A DNA stretch of 64,000 nucleotides from Iris pallida (GCA_029216955.1 JANAVB010009599.1:3980638-4044637), one strand, 5' to 3'. Counted from the stretch's first letter, positions 1 through 12,044 are shown. A program made the numbers and translations. The notes: generated by a model from the sequence alone, not told the origin.

Positions 1-1247
1 GTGCTAAGCAAGCCTGCAAATAGGATTAGAAGTCTAGGATCTCATCCACATACTTGACCTCTTTCTTCGATTCCATATTCAAACTACCGTTCGACTCATC
101 GATTGCATCTTGCTTGATTCCTTCTATCATAATTCTTATCTTCCCTTCGTGCTTGCTAGAGGTTAGACAGGTGATCCCTACTAGTTGGACATGTTTTTTT
201 GTCCCAAAACACCATTAGTTAATTCTTTTAAGTTGGGTAGAATACCTCGTGACCTAGCAATCCCTTTGTCCTTGTGACCTATATTAGTAAGTTCACTTAG
301 ATTCTAGAATTTAGAGGACCCTAACCCATCTAGTCAACCAAGGACTTGGACAAGAAGACTATAGGATGACTGTATAAAGACCATCACAGGACATGACTTA
401 GATCCTTTAGAAATTCGACTATACTCTCTCTCAATTTTAAACTCTCGTGCCTATAATTTCACCATATTGACTAATATTGCTACTATAATCTAGATTTGCG
501 AGTTCATTGATTTATCAAGCTTGTTCACGACATATGTTATTGGAAGAGCTCCCACTAACATATTGTCTAATCAGAACCGGTGCATAATGGTCTGATCAAC
601 CAAGTGCACTTTCGTTCACTTTTAACTATTATTCTACGTGGATGGAACATAATTAAACTTGGCCTTTAGAATCCCTTCCACGGCTGTCTTGACAATTCCT
701 TTGAAATGATTCGGTCGTCTTTGAACCACGTATTCGTATTCGATAATATCGCCTTTGAACTCCTTATTGCTTTCGCCTTTACCTATTTTAGAAGGACGAA
801 GGCGTTGTACTAGAACTTCTCTAGCCTACCTACCGATTATGACCATTATCACTCGATGTTGCTATATCTTCATCCTAAACTGCTCATTCTTTTCCTCGGC
901 CCTATATTTACTATCGCGACCTCCTAATCACTTAAATAGGAGTGAATTTAAATTCGTTCTCTTAGTCGTGCCCTCAACCTACACTTAAGAAACCATAACT
1001 TTAAGGTCTACAAATTTTTTTCTTCTTGTTATCATAATATTCTTTATTACCTGTTATCTTGTTTTTACTCATTTTCCTTCTTGCGCTAACCCATGATTAT
1101 CCTCGCCATTATTGAAATCACAATTTCCTAATACATCTTTTGGTTGACCATTGTGATTTGATTTTTCCTCATCACTACCCCGTTGTACTTTCTCACCTCC
1201 TACTAATTCTAAATTTCGAGGACGAAATTCTTTTAAGTTGGGTAGGA
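1..1247 (+). mobile_element. Internal 3' region of a Tekay-like Ty3/gypsy element, degenerate
   Basis: I find no readable integrase or chromodomain reading frame in this stretch; the short ORFs present are not convincing. It is assigned to a Ty3/gypsy element because it ends in a polypurine-type tract, TTTCGAGGACGAAATTC followed by TTTTAAGTTGGG, directly against an LTR that begins TGTAAAACCCC. This junction is typical of plant chromovirus (Tekay/Del) elements. The 5' LTR and most of the element lie outside the window to the left. A second copy of the last part of the tract lies at 221-243. Confidence 0.6.
1212..1247 (+). other. Polypurine tract of the Tekay-like element
   Basis: The sequence AATTTCGAGGACGAAATTC, followed by TTTTAAGTTGGGTAGGA, abuts the first base of the LTR. 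This is the plus-strand primer region of plant chromoviruses. It fixes the LTR start at 1248 and the element orientation as plus. Confidence 0.8.
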
Positions 1248-4200
1248 TGTAAAACCCCTAAATTTCTACTATTTTTTTTTAAAATTTGGTACTGATTTAT
1301 TTTTTTATTATTTTGTATTGTACGTCGCGTAGTTGCATTGTACGTCGCGCGTAAAATTTTGTTTCGTAATTGCTCGACGAGTGCGAATATGTGCGAGCGT
1401 ACATATTTTTGAAAAATATTTTTTTATTTTATTGTTTCGAAATAATATAGATAATAATTATTTTTAGCTATCGTACCAAGATTTCTAAGTTTATGATTTT
1501 AATTATGAAAAGCCTTTCATTTATACAGTTAAAATAATAAATAATTTTCCTATAAAATGGTATATTAGAAAAGTATATTTATGTAAATATTATTTGGTCA
1601 TACATATATATTTCATAATTATTTATTAGTTTATTTTTAAATAATAATGTAATTTTTGAAATTATTATTATTAGTATTTTTGGAAATCATATTTTGAAAT
1701 TATTGTGGAAATTTAAAATCTTGATTTGAATTATTTTAAATAGTTTAAAATAAGGATGAAGGTTTATCTATGTTGGGTTTATTTGGGTTAAACTATATTT
1801 AGATTTGATTTTGATTGAATTGATTTGTTTAAATTAAATGGCATATTATCTATTAGGGATAAAATCCTCCTACATCTTATCCAACCGGGAATTCCCACCT
1901 CCTATATAAGGAGAGGTACTCATCCATTATTTTTCCACAATTAATTTTTCACAAATTTCTACCGCAGAGTGCATCGTGTCGGTGTCCAACTCCAATAGAT
2001 TATTTTTGTACATATACATCATCCCCTTCGTGTCGACAATCCCGACACCATCTCCGATCCCAAACCTAAGCCTAGTCCGGGCCAGCCAACCATATTCATC
2101 CCCCCTTTCTTCTGTTTACCGCAACACCCTCTTGCTCCACACCAGCCCCCTCTCCCGGCCAACGGCCGCAGACCCGAACCCCCTAACCCTAGAAACACCA
2201 ACACCAGCAATAAACCCCGCTACCATTATCACAGCCACCACCTTTATCTTGATCGACCACCATGACCGGCCTCCTCCCCGATCCACGTGATACGGAGCCA
2301 AACCGCCATCACTACCATGGCTACGCCCCGACTTCGTCGGTTGTCCCCGACCATCTAACTCGACCACCACGCCCGACGCCAACGTCAGAGCGCACCAGCG
2401 CTCGTCTTTCCCCCAGACAACCGACCACGACCACCAGAAATCACCACCGCCACCATCATCGCGGCCGTCCCGGCCGCTGTCACCAACCCCATCATCATCA
2501 CTGTCACCGCCGTAGCCACCGCGGCAACCGCTGCGGCACGCCCAACCCACCACCACCGGAAAACAAGAAATAAAACACAAAAAATCCCCTTACCTCCACC
2601 TCCCCGACGAAGACCGCCTAACCGCCTCCTTCCCCGGCCCGGCCATCAATGTCCGTCGCCGCCCGCGTCGTGGCAAGGCTGTGCGCCACCGCGAGCATCT
2701 CTTTGCCCGCTGGGCCCCCGCGCGCGCACACTTCCCGCGGGCCGACCCAGCCACCGGCAATGCGGACCGCCTCTCCGTCGGAAGCTTTCTGCCTCTCCCC
2801 CAACCTCTCGATCTACTCCCTAAATTCCTGTCCGCCTTCCTTCCCCGACCTCTTCGCCGTGCCTCCGCGAGACCGTCGCGCCAGCGCCGACCGAGTGCCG
2901 CCCCACAGTGCTGCCTCCAGCCGCCGTCACCTACCATCTCGCCGCCGCCTCTTCTTCTCTTCCCCGACTCCTTTCCCCCGCGCCTTTCTCTCTCTCCGGC
3001 GACCATCTCCGCCGATCTCCGCTCCTCCGATCGTCTCTCTCCCTACTCTCGCTTCTCTCTTCCTACTCTCGCTTCTCTCTCCCTCTCTCTATCTCTTTAC
3101 TTTTTTTTCCTACTAAATAAAGCAGCAGAGCTGCTACTGTTATTACTTTCCTTTTTCCTTTCTTTCTATTATTAATATTATTTTTACTTTATTAGTATAA
3201 AAGTAACAGATGTGTTGTTACGGTTATTCATAATTAATAGTTTCCAGGAGTTAATTTTGTTAGTTGAAATATATATAAATATACCTGGTAAAGTGTTTTA
3301 TTAACAGTTATTTTAGAATATGGAATAAATGTAGGCTTTAATAAAATTTATTGTATAAATAGTTGACATGGATTTTTTTTAGTTATAAATATACGATTGG
3401 GCTTGACCTTACACTTATTAAAAAAAGGATTTCAAAACCCCTAATGATATTATTATATTATTTTGATTTTATTTAATTATAAATTTTTAGACTTACGAGT
3501 AATTATCTGAAAATAATTGACTAATAAAAAGGGTATTTTTTTAAACTACAATATTGATAGAGTAAGCCTTTTCTAAAAACATATTTTTACTAATAAGATA
3601 TAGTTTTAAAATACCATATATATTCTAGTAGTTATGTAAAATATTTTTCTAAGCAAAGTATAGTTTTTGACCTAAAATGATTTTTACTAACTACCTAAAA
3701 AATAATAATTTTGGATGATAAAATATATTTCTTTTTCAAGGACTATAAGTATTTTCTAAATCATATATTTCTTATTTATCGAATTTCTTTGTTTATCCTT
3801 CCGTCCGTGACTAATCCCATTATTCATGTTCCCTGCCAATTTTGTACTTACCTTATGTCGAACCTAACTAATTTGACCCCTCTAGACCCAATGGAACTGT
3901 CCGTACCACCATCAAAGGTCACCTTGCATAGTTGTCGTACCGAAGTCGCAGTTCGTGCCACATTGATCATTGCAGTACACCAAGCGTCCTACCAGGCAAG
4001 ATACCTTGCCATTTGTTGTTTATTTATTTAGCTCATATTTTATGTATTATTCATTATTTTCTTTATGCAAGATAAACTATGATACATGGCATAACCTGTT
4101 AGAACTTACTGTTCATTTATATTTTCTGCTATGTATTATTTTTCTTATACATTAAACCTAGATTTAAGGGACCACCTTGTGTGTTGCATTCATTTAGCCT

Positions 4201-5327
4201 TGACACGTTGTACTACGAAGTTGTGTGTCTCATGTAGAACACGGACAGGCGTGACTGGCTGGCCACCGGTGCGTACAAGCCATGCGATAGGAATAACCGC
4301 TAATAGAATTGCATGCTAGTTTGACTTAACGGTTATAGAGGTTTCTGTTGTGGATACAACATAGTAGGCATTGGGCGGGAAGGACAATTCCTTAGTGTAT
4401 GGGCTTCGATGCACTTTCCCTTTTGTAACCCGTGAGCTCCGCCGGAGACGCGGGTAAGATTACCCATGTTTACTGACGGCCACTGACGTTCTGCGGAACG
4501 TTATGCTCTTACTAATTGGGCCTCTGGTGCCCCAAGGGGGGACCATGCCGATCCTATTTAGCCAGGGCCCATGCGTAGGAAGGATTGTTCTTAACTACAT
4601 TTCACTTAGAACGGTTAGGCACCTTTATCCGTTAGGTACGAGTACTTTTGGTTTGGTACTTGTATCTGACCGTGGCTTGGAACAATAACTTATCACGGAT
4701 TAGTTCGTCACATCTTATCCTTGTTTGGTTGTAGGTGTGACTTACTACTTCGATGAGAAGGTATTGAACCTTGTTGGGGTCCGGATACCATATTGGATTC
4801 ATAGCATGGAAAGATACGTCACCGTGAATTAGTTTACCATCTCCTGTCCTTGTTTGGTTGGGGGGATGGTACGCTAGTTCAATAGGTGTGTATTGGACCA
4901 TGTTATAATTCGATTGACTTATTTATTTGAGCAATATTTATTCAGTTTATTTGGCATGATATTATGTGTCTTGTTACGTCCCTCTGAGGACCTGGTTATC
5001 TCTCCAGGTGTGTGCTCTTATTTTTTGCAGGTGTTCTAGCCGTGACCATCTCCATTTTTTCGAGGATGATTGCACTTGGATCGTCTTCGCTTAGCTCGTC
5101 AAAATCATTCTTTTGTATATCATGTTTTTCTTTTCATTGTTGGTAGTAGATTTGTCTCCGCCCAACATATTGTACCAAGACAATTCATTATCATTATATG
5201 ATATCTTTTATTTTATGTGGATGAGATTAGTTATGGTTCTACTGCATTTTATAGCTTACGTATATTTATTATACGGCTAGGATGTCTATGTTCCTAGTCC
5301 TACGTATTTTAGGATTGGGACACTACA
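1248..5327 (+). mobile_element. 3' LTR of the Tekay-like element, about 4.1 kb
   Basis: The LTR begins TGTAAAACCCC right after the polypurine tract and ends GGGACACTACA at 5327, where the Tat/Ogre ORF1 sequence starts. A length of 4 kb is within the range of long plant chromovirus LTRs. The first 650 bases are AT-rich U3 ending in a TATA box. They are followed by a strongly C- and G-rich, proline-codon-like stretch at about 1970-3100 and a mixed remainder. The partner 5' LTR is outside the window, so the target duplication (probably TAAGG on the right) cannot be verified. Overlapping open frames in the GC-rich part on both strands look like composition effects. Confidence 0.75.
1903..1910 (+). 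promoter_or_regulatory. Probable LTR TATA box
   Basis: CCTATATAAGGAG lies about 650 bases into the LTR, at the boundary between AT-rich U3 and the GC-rich transcribed part. This is where an LTR promoter is expected, with a start near 1935. Confidence 0.6.
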
Positions 5328-6445
5328 TAAGGCCATATTGGATGAAACACACATCGGCTTTTCATCGTCAGAGCAATACAGTCGTCGAAACACGGACTGC
5401 CACTGAGGCACTCTTGTTGCTTTGGAGCAGAAACAATTGATGACAATACTGGTGCACGGATGTATGCCATGAATTACTGTATCCTTTTTTGTTTTATGCT
5501 TATGATTTATCCTGTCGCGTAAATCAGCAGAAGGGAGTTTTGCCTTAAAATCCATGTCATATGAATCGCCGAGGTTTGCATATAGGTTTGTAAGGGGAGT
5601 TGGCGCATCCAGACTTAGTTTACGTGCAGGGGCAACCCCCACACCTAAGTTCTGTGATGACGTTGAAGGCAGCCCTGTGCTATATGTGTTGGGGCCTGTC
5701 TTTTTGCTGTGGGCGCATAGACCCTGGAGTCTGCCTTTGGGCGCATGCTTTCCAGAAGTCCTGGCAGCATGTCTGAGCTTCTTGGATGTGGATGCATAGT
5801 ATGGATCACTAGAGCTTGGGCGCATGACCCTGGGCGTATAGTCTGTCGAAGATAGAAGTCTTCTGGCCAGAGTTATGTGCCCACACACCCTCTTGGGCGC
5901 ATGCTTGGTGAAGCAGCGTTGTTTTCTTCCAGCTTCGCCTCCTTCGTTCGTGAGCCTCACTGAGTTTGCCCAGAGTGTCGAACACTTCGATTCTTGGTAT
6001 CGTAGTATTTTCCTTTGCCAAGTCTCGAGCGTTGAACACTCTGTTGTTGATTGCACAAAAAAGAAGTCGCTGGACTAGTAGAGCCCAGAGTGGTATGTGC
6101 CTTCTTTATTTGTGGAGCTTTTGTAGCAGAGCTATGCGCCCACAGAGGAGCTTCATGCGCCCACGTGGAAGGCCTATGCGCCCATGTGACAGAGTCCTTC
6201 GGTTGCATATCTTCTATGACACTGACAGGATATGCACCACTAGCCTTCGGAAGCCAAGTCTTACGAGACTTGTTTGGCTTCACTAATTTTGAGGGAGTAG
6301 AGCCGTCCCTCGAGAGCATCTCTTCGAACGCCTACTAATCGGACTTCATGATCAACATCTTCTGAGTGCTCCCCACTTTGTTGGTATCGGATTGCGTCAC
6401 CACCTTCTCATCAGAGGAAAAGGTAGTCCCCAGCAGAGTCGCCAT
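5328..6445 (-). pseudogene. ORF1 (pre-gag) of Tat/Ogre copy 1, interrupted
   Basis: Translation from the ATG at 6445 gives MATLLGTTFSSDEKVVTQ, nearly the same as the start of ORF1 in the copy at 44834. Two adjacent TAG codons near 6335 fall where copy 2 has glutamine-threonine. The frame then continues (AFEEMLSRDGSTPSKL), shifts near 5960, and runs on to a cysteine-rich segment with QSVFRRL, matching the KRSVFDRL motif of copy 2. It stops at the Tekay LTR junction. Ogre elements are known for an extra ORF1 of unknown function upstream of gag. Many codons derive from the repeated word GGGCGCAT, giving repeated AH and RP residues. It is non-functional. Confidence 0.75.
6427..6444 (-). other. 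Primer binding site, tRNA-Arg type
   Basis: On the minus strand the sequence is TGGCGACTCTGCTGGGGA, a few bases inside the LTR edge. From memory this is the primer site described for Ogre elements (tRNA-Arg). The identical sequence occurs in copy 2. The ORF1 start codon overlaps it by two bases (ATGG). Confidence 0.8.
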
Positions 6446-6448
6446 TAT

Positions 6449-7615
6449 TGTGGACACACACAAAAAAAGAAGAAAAAATGCTGTCTTTTCTTATTGGCGC
6501 AAGGCACCACAAATCGAATACACCTGAGAGATCCTGCGCTGAGGATCCCCGAGTACAAAAAGAATTCTGGAGAATGGAACGATGGAGATCGAGCGACAAT
6601 TGCTCATTTACTCTGTTGACACTCCGATTATAAAAGTAAAAAAATAGAGGAGAAAATTGCTAACTCTCGGCTCACTGGAAAGAAGTGCAGCAATTTAGCT
6701 CTTGAAATGCTTTCCGTTCTGTGCTTTGAATAGGTATGAAACCCCTTCTTATAGTCATTTTCATGCTGGAATGATGTTATGCGCCCATATGAGAACTTCC
6801 AACCTGCTAGTACTGCTTTGGGCGCATAGAGAGTAGGCGCATGCAGACTGCGTGATCGTGGATTGATCGTGGGGTTAGACGTGGCCGCATGCTCCGGTGC
6901 ATGACTATTCGTGGAGACTGACATGGCCGTATGCTTCGATGCACGATTGATCGTGGGTGTTGACCGAGTCGGGGGCTGTCCTGACTTTGGTGTATAGCCT
7001 GAAACAGGGCTATGTGCCCCCTTCTGGAGGAGTCCAGAGTTGGCGTATGGGCGCATAGCTTGCTCTGGTGACTTGGGCGCATATGACTCCCTGGCTTGGG
7101 CGCATGGTTGTCAAGAATGCTAAAATTTTTATGCTTCTACAGGTACGCTCTGCGAAGTTGATGGCTTGCGCGCCACGTCATCCTACTTCTGAAATAAAAG
7201 TTGATTGGGTGGCGCCAACTAGCCAGGTTGTGCATGGGCGCAACTCAACAACTGGCACCTTTGACTGGGTCTTCTTTGCTGTACTGGTTAATTCTCGTAC
7301 CCCACAATGACTTGTGCGAACCAACTGTCAGCATTAATTACATGCTGACAAAATTTTCTCGAGCGCCGCGTTGCACGATATTCGAATAGATTTTCCGTAA
7401 TCTCTGTGCTGTCAATTGTCAGGTAATGATGATGTCATTACAGCTTTTCAAGAAAGTGTGCCACATGGCGCTCGCACAACCTGTCTGCTGCGCAACCTGA
7501 TGTTCGTGCAACCTGATGCTGCGCAACTTAATGGTTTGGCTCAACATAATGATTTGGCGCCATCTGAAGATCGCACACTTTAATGGGTGGCACAACTTAA
7601 TTTTTAGCCTCTACA
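6449..7615 (-). mobile_element. LTR of Tat/Ogre copy 1
   Basis: On the plus strand the LTR begins TGTGGACACACAC next to the primer site and ends CCTCTACA at 7615. In element orientation U3 is on the right (about 7610 to 6760), and a TATA-like CTATAAGAAGG lies near 6750. U3 is studded with GGGCGCATG-type words and, toward its outer end, TGCGCAACCTGATG-type words that resemble the TGCGCAATCTGATG words of copy 2. Its partner LTR is not in the window. Confidence 0.75.
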
Positions 7616-7894
7616 ACATATAATATTGGTGATCAAGCATACCAGGAGGATGAGGTAGTCATGTCTCAACCAACATATATAAGTTTAGCCGGCGTTGACG
7701 ACATGGAAGTTGATGTTACTATAGATGATGATATAGTTGGCGAAGAGCTTGACATAGAGGACTTACCTCATGTAGAGGAGGAGTCTGAAATGAGCGTATC
7801 AGATAAGGAGGAAGAATTTGAAGATGAAGGTGAAAGTGGAAGTAATAGTAAAACTGAAGAAGATTCAGATTACGAAGAAGATGAAGAAGGTTAG
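7616..7894 (+). pseudogene. Acidic C-terminal tail, probably of the CACTA main transposase gene
   Basis: An open frame runs from the edge of the Tat/Ogre LTR through DQAYQEDEVVMSQPTYIS into a very acidic tail (EEDSDYEEDEEG) ending at TAG 7892-7894. In CACTA elements the TNP2 transposase ends just upstream of the second gene, and tails of this kind are common, so this is probably the last exon of TNP2. GAAGAAG/GTTAGT could alternatively be a donor joining it to the next exon. Truncated by the insertion at 7615. Confidence 0.45.
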
Positions 7895-8017
7895 TATGTA
7901 TTACCTATTAGATTTGCATTGATTATTTGTATCAACACACCTTTATTTAATTTATATTAGATTTGAATTGATTATTTGTATCACCACATCATTTTTTTAT
8001 TTCTTTCAGAGTTATAT

Positions 8018-9946
8018 ATGGCGGGACGAGTCCATATACGTCGACTTCAAGGATCTGGGTCGACCCGCCCTCCTGCTCCTACTCCTCCTAGTACTCCGGC
8101 TGCAGATCGCAGAGGAGTTAGCAAGGACAATTTAGTTGATGAGGAGGATGGCTTATCTCCGTCGTTCACTCGTTCTTCGGTCGGCGGAGCTAGTCCTGAT
8201 ATTCCTCTAGCATCTACTCCTATCGGTGTTGGTGCCCCGTCTTCTCTGCCAGAGACTACACCTGTCGCTCCTACTACGGCAAACCCATATCCTGGCCTTT
8301 TGGTCGACCGTGGAGTATACATATGTCGACCAGGATTTGTAGACCCTCCTACTCTGCTAGAGCGGCCAGCCAACATCACTCGTCCCGAGCTGTGGGCTGA
8401 TGGAATGACGTAAGTAGATAAGTGTTAGTAGACACATTTATTCATACTCTATTTATTATATAATTGTACATTGTTTTGTTTGTACATTGTTTTGTTTATT
8501 CCAGTCTTTTCGGTCCAGGCTGGTAGAGATTTGGGGGAGTTTATGCGTCGTCAATTCCATGATCCCTATATGAACTTCGGGGAGATCCCACTTGATAATT
8601 CATTTGGCTCGAGATGCTTGAGGTATGTCTAAATAATATCATCTTTGTTTACAACATATACTCCAATATTTGCTTATTTGTTTTTATTTGTCCTTATTTG
8701 CAGAAGTTGTACTGGTGGTCGGCGCACAAAGATTAGGCGATACGGAAGTGCTACAAGTCCGTTGCCAGCAAGAGGTTGAGGGATATGGTCAACGACTAGA
8801 AGGCATTGGCTCTACTAAATAGTGCTCTTCATAAGGAGTGGTTGAAGGAGAAATTCTGGGAGGAGTGAAGAAGAAGATGGACACTCCGGCCTATAAGGCC
8901 AAGTGTAAGAAGGCAGAGGGTTCCCGTGCTAAGGGTGACCACCACACGGGTGGATCCATCCCAATTTCAGAGCATTATCGACGGCTGGTGAGGAATCTTA
9001 TTTCTTTGATTATTTAATTTTAATGTTTAGTTATAAATTGATGTTTAATTGTTACAATACGAGAAGGTCGCCAGGGCAGGCGGAGATCCAAATGTCGTAG
9101 ACTTTTCTAAAGTTTTCGACCGTAACCATGAGCGAAAGAATGATGGGAAGCTCGTAGATGATCTGGCGACCAAAACCTATGTAAGTTTTTCAAGTCCTAT
9201 AACTAATTACATTTCTTCTTTGTCTTTACGTACTTAACTATAATTATGAATCATAACCCTAAGTAGAATTATAAATCAAAGAATAGTTTAGGAGACGTAT
9301 GAGAATGTAACCATAACAATACTTAATAGTAACTAAAATACCAATATTAACTCTAAATCTATTCACCTATATAAATATAGGAGACTTATGCGATTTAGAG
9401 AGTCGAGTCGGTGAGGGAGGGACTGCCGAGGGGGAGCTGGGACTAGTCAGCCACCGACGTCGGCTGTGAGGAACGACTTGTGGATACAAGCCGTCGATAG
9501 AGGGAAAGGGACAGCGTGTACGGTACCGATCGTTGGCATCCCAGCCGTCCGTTTATTCCAGAGCTCCTCTATCTTCACCTCTACCTCCACAGACCGATGA
9601 TACTACCGACGCCTACACTTTGTGGCAGATTACACAGATTTTGGTGGGCCTACAGGATCAGGTGAGCCAGATGAGCGAAGTTCTAAGCACAACAGGTCTG
9701 ATTCCTACAGCCACTACATCGGCTCCATCTTCGACCTCAGTGCCTCCAACAACGACTACTCCTCCAACCACAACGCCTACTACACCGGCTCCTCCTCCGA
9801 CCACAGTGCCTCTTGTAGTGCCGCCGACTCTTCCAGAAGTTTCTGCCCAGGACGTACAACGGATCGTCACTTTGGTCATGGGGCAGTTATATGCTTACGG
9901 ACGGCCGGCTATGCCTCCGCCACCTCCGCCACCTCCTCCACCGTGA
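8018..9946 (+). pseudogene. CACTA second gene, Transposase_24 / TnpA-like, copy 1
   Basis: The probable start is ATG 8018 (MAGRVHIRRLQGSGS), followed by a proline/threonine-rich N-terminus. The following exon-like blocks are separated by AT-rich introns of about 100 bases: GRDLGEFMRRQF near 8530, KLYWWSAHKD and KRLRDMVND near 8710-8800, KTPAYKAKCKK and HHTGGSIPISEHYRRL near 8880-8990, and VARAGGDPNVVDFSKVF near 9070-9180. The order and the TGGS..SEH and RK.D..LVDD.A motifs fit the plant Ptta/En/Spm second-gene family. The last exon has a Pro/Thr-rich region and a poly-proline end. A TAG at 8734-8736 interrupts it; the tandem copy has CAG there, so this is a C-to-T loss. Confidence 0.7.
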
Positions 9947-10249
9947 GTTTGATTTTTGTTTTTTTTGTTGCATTTGACGATGAGTTTGTATGAACTTTAG
10001 GGGTTTGATCGATAAGTTTATGTACTGTTGAACATATTTGTGTATATGTACTATATTGCTACTGCTGGACGAGTTTGTATTTGTTTGAGTTGTTTGGATA
10101 TGCAATTAGAATTCAATGTAATGTATATATTAGTGCTTGGGTTAATTTTTGTATATATTGGGGTTATATTTAATGTATTATATCATTTGAGTAATGTATA
10201 TATATATTCGCAGGTTTGAGCAAAGATGGAACAATTTAGCTTGGCAATA

Positions 10250-10745
10250 ATGAGAAATTTAGCGACTAACCAGTGACGGATTAGCGACGAAAGTCTGAAA
10301 AATTTGCAGGTTAGCGACTGACTACCAACTAATTAACAACAGAAATATGGAAATATTTTCGGGTTAGCGACGGTTTAGCGACGAATATTTTCATCGCTAA
10401 CTTTCTGTCTGACACCAAAAGCGTATCAGACGAGTCAGTGACGAAAATTTCCATCGCCGAGCTTCTGGAAAATTTAGTATTTTGGCTCACTAAAAAATGT
10501 CGATAATCCATCGCTAATATGTCGCTGTGTTTGCTGACGTTTATAGTTCGTTGCTAATCCGTCGCTATATTTAGTCGGTGATTTCGTCGATAATCCGTCG
10601 CTATAGCGACGAATTACCGACGTATTTGTTATAGCGATGTCATGTTTATCGACGTCCAGTTTCCGTCGGTAAACATATTTAGTGAAAAAAAATACGTATT
10701 TAGCGACAAAAATGTCCATCGCTAAATACCAATATTTTTGTAGTG
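10250..10745 (+). repeat. CACTA subterminal repeats and right terminus, copy 1
   Basis: Many copies of TAGCGACG and its complement CGTCGCTA, often paired as small palindromes such as GTCGCTATAGCGAC, fill the 500 bases before the terminus CACTACAAAAATAT (as complement) at 10745. Such clusters are binding sites for the TnpA-type protein in En/Spm. Confidence 0.75.
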
Positions 10746-12044
10746 AAACCAAAAAACTATGTCATAGAACAAGTAGAAAAATAGTTATTTTGGTTCCTAT
10801 TTTTGTTCATAGCATCTTTGACCCAACTTCAAGCCTGATTTCGTCCATGATGTAGCCTGAATCTCGAAAAACCTAAAATAGGAAAGTTGTAGCCCTTTGT
10901 CTTAGCTTTCCAACTCTTTGTAAAGCACCTCAATTTCTTTTCGGAGGAGAAAGTTATGCCCATTTTGGTGAAAGGTGTCAAAATTGTCCAGAATTGTAAT
11001 TTAGCTCCATTTTGCACATAGTGTCTCCAAATGCATCCTAAAGCAAAATATAAATATAATGAGCACCTTTAGTCATAAAATGAGCATAAATGGTGAACAT
11101 TAAGAGATAAAAATATAACATTTTTTATTCTCATCACGAAGGTATTAATCCAGTCTCGACTCCAGAACCATAAACCTCCGGGTAGTCCTCCCTTATAACT
11201 AAGCCTGTAGAGATCACTAGTTCCTCATAGGACTAGCAAGATACATAAAACATGCCTACTATAACAGTTTATGACATGCGAGAAAACATGAAACAACTGC
11301 TATAACAAGAATAAAGATCTCATAGAAGGACTCTATGATCATGACATGTCATATGAAAAGTAATACTGAGTATAGATACAAATGTATCGAATGACCGTAG
11401 TCCTGCGTGGTACTCCCTATCCTATAGCTAGTTGTTCTGTGTGGTACTCCCTAACTATAGTAAGTCTCTATCATAGCCCTTTTGTGGGCTTCCGAGTTGA
11501 GAGTGGTCATGTAGCCAATCCTAGTATCAGCAGAGGGTCAAGTCAAAGTAACAAGGAACCTGTGATCGAGTCAACGTATCATGGCACAGGTGATCAAGTC
11601 AAGTCACTCATGTAAACAACACTTTCAAAGTCATGTGTGGAAATATATAGAAATAATTAATGAAAAAAATAAGTGATAACAGGTAAGGGACATAGAAATA
11701 AATCATGGCAAGATAGCAAATATGGAATAGAAAATGTGACTTGAACAAGAAAGAATAATAAGCATATGCACGCAAGTAAATTGTACAAAGTTGGCAAGGT
11801 ATACTTGCCTGGTGGTCGTACGTAGAACCAACAATATCCAACCACTCAGCGAGCCAGAAAAATCAAACTCGTGCAAATGTCTCTGGATGCTGAGATAGAC
11901 ATCCCCAACGTGTTCGGCATAAGAAAAATTCTAAGTTTGACTACCCATAAGTCCAATTTTGGATACAGGGGCAAAACAGTAATTTTGGGCCAAAATAGTG
12001 TTCCGTTGGATCCGCTTTGCACCGAAAAATGTGTCAAAACTTAT
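10746..12044 (-). mobile_element. Fragment of an old gypsy LTR (R-U5 part), unit 1 left half
   Basis: This follows the CACTA end directly, and the CACTA was probably inserted into it. It is nearly identical to 24078-25377 and about 85-90 percent similar by eye to 63016-63990. Orientation is minus, judged from the TATA-like box and polypurine junction of the unit-2 copy. The gag-only element interrupts it at 12044; its last five bases, CTTAT, are the target duplication. No coding sequence is seen. Confidence 0.65.

Larger units (their letters stand above)
5328..7615 (-). mobile_element. 5' part of a Tat/Ogre-type Ty3/gypsy element (copy 1)
   Basis: Read on the minus strand, this holds an LTR (7615 to 6449), a primer binding site (6444 to 6427) and the start of ORF1, which runs to 5328. 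There the Tekay-like 3' LTR interrupts it; the rest of the element should lie left of the window. It is homologous to the more complete Tat/Ogre copy at 30141-45782: same primer site, same ORF1 start, similar LTR end (CCTCTACA against GGACCTACA). It is inserted in a CACTA element that resumes at 7616. Confidence 0.8.
7616..10745 (+). mobile_element. CACTA (En/Spm) transposon, 3' half, copy 1
   Basis: The right end is the inverted terminus ATATTTTTGTAGTG, the reverse of CACTACAAAAATAT, at 10745. It is preceded by about 500 bases of subterminal TAGCGACG / CGTCGCTA words. The interior carries a multi-exon gene resembling the second CACTA gene (Transposase_24 / TnpA-like). The left half, which should hold the main transposase gene, is displaced by the Tat/Ogre and Tekay insertions and lies outside the window. 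A second copy at 21119-24077 arose by tandem duplication. Confidence 0.8.

Noticed and set aside
1976..3175. Four long overlapping open frames (up to 164 codons) in the Tekay LTR
   Set aside because: GC-rich composition opens frames on both strands at once; there are no recognisable domains and the region lies in an LTR leader.
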